This document shows, one piece after another, positions 60,519 through 64,000 of a DNA stretch of 64,000 nt (positions within the stretch are counted from its first letter, which is position 1; every line of letters begins with the position of its first letter). The stretch comes from Lanius collurio (taxonomy: Eukaryota; Chordata; Aves; Passeriformes; Laniidae): contig JACBWW010000022.1 of the NCBI GenBank assembly GCA_020086605.1, forward strand, positions 2,308,236-2,372,235, read 5' to 3'. The translations under genes were made by a program, and so were the position numbers. A model generated the notes under the pieces. That model had not been told where the DNA came from, made no database searches, and saw only the letters and a list, made by a program, of their open reading frames with translations.

Positions 60519-62973
60519 GGATTGGCTATTAGTGGTCTCCCACAGCTGATGGAAAGGGCATGGGCTGGTGCTGTCACTGTGGTGTAGAGCTTTATCTGCA
60601 CCAGTGTCGCCCCTGAGGGCTCCACACCCAGCCAGGCTCTTGGGAAGGTGTGCAGGATCCATGCAAAGCACAGCAATGTGGAACTGGCCTGGCATGATTG
60701 TGAGAGAACTCAGCAGTGCTTGGCACTGCCAGCTTGCTCCTGGGCTACTGCAGTTTCCTGAAGTAGCCTCTTAAAAGCCACCACCGAATTTCCCACAGGT
60801 CAAGCTTTCCCTTCTGCCACATCCACGTCTCCTGGGTGTCTGGGAATGGCCCCTGAGGGTTACAGATCCAAATGGGACAGCAGGGAGGAATGCAAGGACA
60901 AAGAGTTATACAACTTGCACATTGCACACTTACATAAAACTTCTGGGGTTTTTCCACAAGGTCTGTATCAACTTTCTCTTGCACAAAAGGTTTCACTCTG
61001 AGTCTTTTGAAAAGTGCTGGCCTACGATCACAGACAAGGCTCATATGGAGAATACAGCAATTCGCAGAGTTAAAAATGTCAGCTGCTTAACACTACCCAG
61101 CAACAGTACAAACCAAGATGGGAAACATATCGAGCTGGAACTACAGGGGAATTTCAGGCATAAAATGTAATTGCTCCAACTGGAGTTTAGCCAGCACACC
61201 AGGATTCACACCCCTGTCCTGCAAAAATAATGCAATGAGGTGTGTGAACTGCAAATAATCATGACCTCAAATTTATGACTTACAGACATCTTAGCATGGT
61301 TTTTCCAGCAATACTGTCCTCTCCCAGCACCATAGTGGGACATTTGGCGTGTGTTGACTCAAAGAGGAGAATATCACCCACTGATTTGAACATTACAGTA
61401 ATAAACAGAGACAATAATTTGTACAGAGAATATGAAGAGAGATACAACAAACTATTAAATTCCTTGTTACATCTACATTGAAATTTGTGCCCCAGAAAAA
61501 AAAAAATCAGTCTTAACTTACTGCCGTGATTCCCTTTATATTAAAAAAGATTTCATGGTACTACAGGTCTAATGTTAACCATCAAAGTGTTTTCAGAAAA
61601 AATCACATTTTTTCTGTGGAAAAGGTTTCAAGGACACATTTCCTTTCATTGAGGAACACAATAATAATAATAAAAATAATAATAGTAATAATAATAATAA
61701 ATTGGAAAATTGAAGAATCAAAATATACTGTGACAGAAAAAATACTTCTCTAAGAAAATTTTTAGGAAATTTATAGTAAAGGAGATATGTTGGTCCTCTC
61801 AAGAGAAGACAGAAGTTCTTATTCCTCTCTGAGTACATCCTGGAGTGACTTTGTCCCATTAGCAAACAAGGCAACAAGAGGATACAGCCAGGGTAGAAGA
61901 CACTGGCCCACACCCCTGGGCTGCTTTGAATCTGGGCCTGGCACAGCTCATCCAGCACAAAGTGCCCAGCAATAACACAGACTGGCATTACACTCCTATT
62001 TTGATATACTTTGGGGATCTAAATAAACCAAATGAGACATTTATGACTAAAGAAATTTTTCAATTGTACTCTTTGGACAAATTCTGGTATCTAGCCAATA
62101 CCTTAAAATAAGTATTTTTAAACACAACACAAATGTTGCAGCTCACTGACCTGTAAAACAGTGAGAATACAAAGAACAGGGAGGATTAAACACTTTAAAT
62201 CCCTCCAGCTCTCACTAATACTGTACTGGGACAAAATACAAGGGGATACATTTACATCAAGTTCTGTCCTCATTTTTAAGTGGTTCCATAACACGTACAG
62301 ACTCCAGCACATTGGATAGTTATTTTTGATCTGTGCTGCATTTTAAACACAACAGTTTTTAAAGGAATCTGATTAACTCAATGTTACAACTGACAGCAAA
62401 GTGACAAGGTCCAGCAGAAACAGATGTTCCCTGCAACTTGCTTCTTCCATCCCACGTGTCTTTTAAGCAACATTCAGATTCCATTTGGCACTTCTCCCAA
62501 TATTTTTTCCCCCATCTTTAATGCAATTGTAGGAAAATTTGACGCTTATCTCACTGCTATAAATTTAATAGCAATATTAAAGAACATCACTCACGTTAAA
62601 TCTAAGAAAGTGAGACCATGATAATGTACATAGTTTTATGCTAATCCCTTACCAGTACTTTTGTGTGCTCTCCTTTGCTTGCATTAGTACTCTGCTCAAA
62701 GTAGATTAGTCTGTGCAAACCTGCCATGCCTGCTGCACTTTGCTGAGGTCTCACCTCTGCCTGTGGACCAGTACAGCCACACCTGATATCCTAGAGCCAG
62801 GGGTACTTCTGTGGCAGCTGGAATCTGGGCCTGTGGTTCATACCTACACACCTTACTGTGCCAACTCCGCCCTGGTTTCAGCTGCACAGGAGTTCATGTC
62901 CTTCCCAGGAGCTGTTACAGTGCTGTGCTTTGGATTTGGGATGAGAACAATCATGGTAACACGCTGATGGTTC
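60519..62973. other. Sequence without recognised gene
   Basis: GC-richer to about 60900, AT-rich to 62700, then GC-richer up to the LTR. Open frames of up to 131 codons (61593-61988, minus) include a Leu-rich stretch that is just the AAT microsatellite read backwards. No gene is supported. Confidence 0.5.
61660..61702. repeat. (AAT)n microsatellite
   Basis: About fourteen AAT units with interruptions by AAA and AGT. Confidence 0.9.
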
Positions 62974-62978
62974 AGCTG
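62974..62978. repeat. Target-site duplication, left copy
   Basis: AGCTG directly before the LTR's TG. Confidence 0.85.
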
Positions 62979-63417
62979 TGCTCAGCAGCTCGTGCTGCCC
63001 TGCCAGCACGGCGGGCTGGGGGCACACGAATCTGGGAGGGGATGCAGCAGGACAGCAGACCCAGCTGGCCAAAAGGATATCCCATACCACATGGCATCAG
63101 GCTCACCAGAAAAACTGTGGGGAAGGCTGGCTGGGATCCACTGCTTAGGAACAGACTTGGCATCCCTTGGTGGGTGGTGAGCAGGTGCTTTTACCTGCAT
63201 CACTTGTTTCTCTTGGGTTTTATTTCTCTCTCTCTTTTTGTTTTCCTCCTCATTAAAATTTAGCATTATTTTTGTCATCATTATTATTATTTTATTTAAA
63301 TCATTAAACTGCTCTCAGAACCCAAGTTTTCTCTGATTCTCTTATCCATCTCATCAAGAGGGCAGTGACCGAGCACCTCTGTGGGCCTTAGATGCTGTCT
63401 GGGGTTAAATCATGACA
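62979..63417 (+). mobile_element. Solo LTR of an avian endogenous retrovirus
   Basis: The 439-base element starts TGCTCAGCAG and ends AAATCATGACA (5'-TG...CA-3'), with AGCTG directly on both sides. The order of landmarks is that of a common avian LTR: a GC-rich U3, CCAGCTGGCCAAAAGGATAT, CCCATACCACATGGCATCAG, a T-rich stretch (63195-63300), ATTAAACTGC, AACCCAAGTTTTCTC, and the end GGGGTTAAATCATGACA. The place where related LTRs carry a TATA box (after GGCATCAGGCTCA, near 63105) reads CCAGAAAAAC, so the promoter looks decayed. There is no internal region, gag, pol or env on either side, so it is a recombined solo LTR. A 5-bp duplication fits ERVL or ERV1 types; class is inference. Confidence 0.9.
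63303..63308 (+). promoter_or_regulatory. ATTAAA poly(A) signal of the LTR
   Basis: ATTAAA lies at the place where related avian LTRs have their polyadenylation signal (ATTAAACTG). It defines the plus orientation of the element. Confidence 0.6.
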
Positions 63418-63422
63418 AGCTG
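63418..63422. repeat. Target-site duplication, right copy
   Basis: AGCTG directly after the LTR's terminal CA, identical to the left copy. Confidence 0.85.
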
Positions 63423-63613
63423 AAAACGTGAGTCCCTGCAAACCAGTTATAAGAGTATTAGCACAAAGAAGTATCAGTGTGTTGTAGAGGAACCCTAAAT
63501 AATTGTCTGTTAGTAGTACAGTATGGAAAAGCAAAAGAATTTAGATAGGAAGTTCCCAACCCCTTTATCATATCTGCTCAACGTGAAAAGCTTTAAAAAC
63601 AAAAGAAGGGAAT

Positions 63614-63630
63614 GTATGTGTGTGTGTGTA
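63614..63630. repeat. (GT)n microsatellite
   Basis: TGTATGTGTGTGTGTGTA, a short dinucleotide run with one interruption. Confidence 0.85.
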
Positions 63631-63899
63631 TTATGCAGTTTAATAACTCTGCTGTAACTACAAATTAATTCAAATCTTGTACTTGCATTAAAAATGAACT
63701 CTATCTATTTTATGTTGATCATTAACTAAGAATATTTCACACTAGAGATTTGTCATATTAAGGAGAATTGAAACCACTTATATCAATTAATTGTATTATA
63801 CATAATCTTTACATAGATTATAAAAAATAATTTAGATTCTATATTAAGGAAATATTAAATATGAATTCTGCAAGGAGTCATGACCCAAAGTCCTGCCTT

Positions 63900-63924
63900 T
63901 ATCCCAAAATAATATTTTGGGATA
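63900..63924. repeat. Perfect inverted repeat, 12-bp arms, 1-base spacer
   Basis: TATCCCAAAATA, spacer A, then TATTTTGGGATA. Confidence 0.9.
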
Positions 63925-64000
63925 GGGAAAGGAATGACAAAAAATAAAAGCTGTAAATCAAAGGCTGATTGTGAGAACTCTTCAGTGAAACTTCTCCATT

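Larger units (their letters stand above)
63423..64000. other. AT-rich sequence to the window end, no gene
   Basis: Holds a (GT)n run (63614-63630) and the inverted repeat at 63900-63924; otherwise featureless. Confidence 0.55.

Noticed and set aside
61593..61988. 131-codon minus-strand frame with a long Leu run
   Set aside because: The Leu run is the AAT microsatellite read in reverse.
1..64000. CRISPR arrays, rRNA or tRNA genes, bacterial operons, a complete provirus
   Set aside because: No regular spacer-repeat array, no RNA gene signature, no ribosome-binding-site-led gene series, and only a solo LTR without internal retroviral genes.

Overview
The window looks like bird nuclear DNA, probably a songbird. 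Three things point that way. There is a solo endogenous-retrovirus LTR of a layout common in avian genomes (62979-63417). A short inverted CR1 3' end with the typical octamer-like tail sits at 58131-58185. The background is repeat-poor and AT-rich, broken by GC-richer patches of a few hundred bases. Nothing suggests bacteria, a phage, an organelle or a free virus.

I find no recognisable protein-coding gene. The open frames are short, scattered over both strands, often share one GC-rich patch in several frames, and show no domain I know. The longest, on the minus strand at 11362-11949, has biased composition and no known motif. The window is best read as intergenic or intronic. Long AT-rich blocks (about 6.4-10.6, 19.5-24.0, 26.6-28.6 and 53.4-55.4 kb) alternate with GC-richer patches (about 6.0-6.3, 13.4-14.0, 17.4-17.6, 19.1-19.4, 28.6-29.0, 36.6-36.9, 44.4-44.7 and 60.4-60.9 kb).

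Mobile and repeat content is sparse. A strongly decayed non-LTR retrotransposon still shows reverse-transcriptase-like peptide blocks at about 2.0-2.6 kb. The CR1 tail at 58.1 kb is followed by an older dispersed element at 58.56-58.8 kb. Two related copies of another ancient element lie at 58.9 and 60.2 kb. The solo LTR carries a perfect 5-bp target duplication. Several short direct repeats, microsatellites and unusually perfect palindromes (1906, 46019, 54938, 63900) are also present.

The most interesting leads are possible transcripts. On the plus strand, an exon-like segment (968-1153), with a strong acceptor and a perfect CAG|GTAAGT donor, can join in frame to a terminal-exon-like segment (about 3056-3165) with its own long pyrimidine tract, stop codon and AATAAA. 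The joined frame is 49 codons. On the minus strand, four segments between 50.8 and 52.1 kb have good splice consensus, but their frames do not all join. Both are predictions from sequence only. I see no multi-gene system, CRISPR array, rRNA or tRNA.
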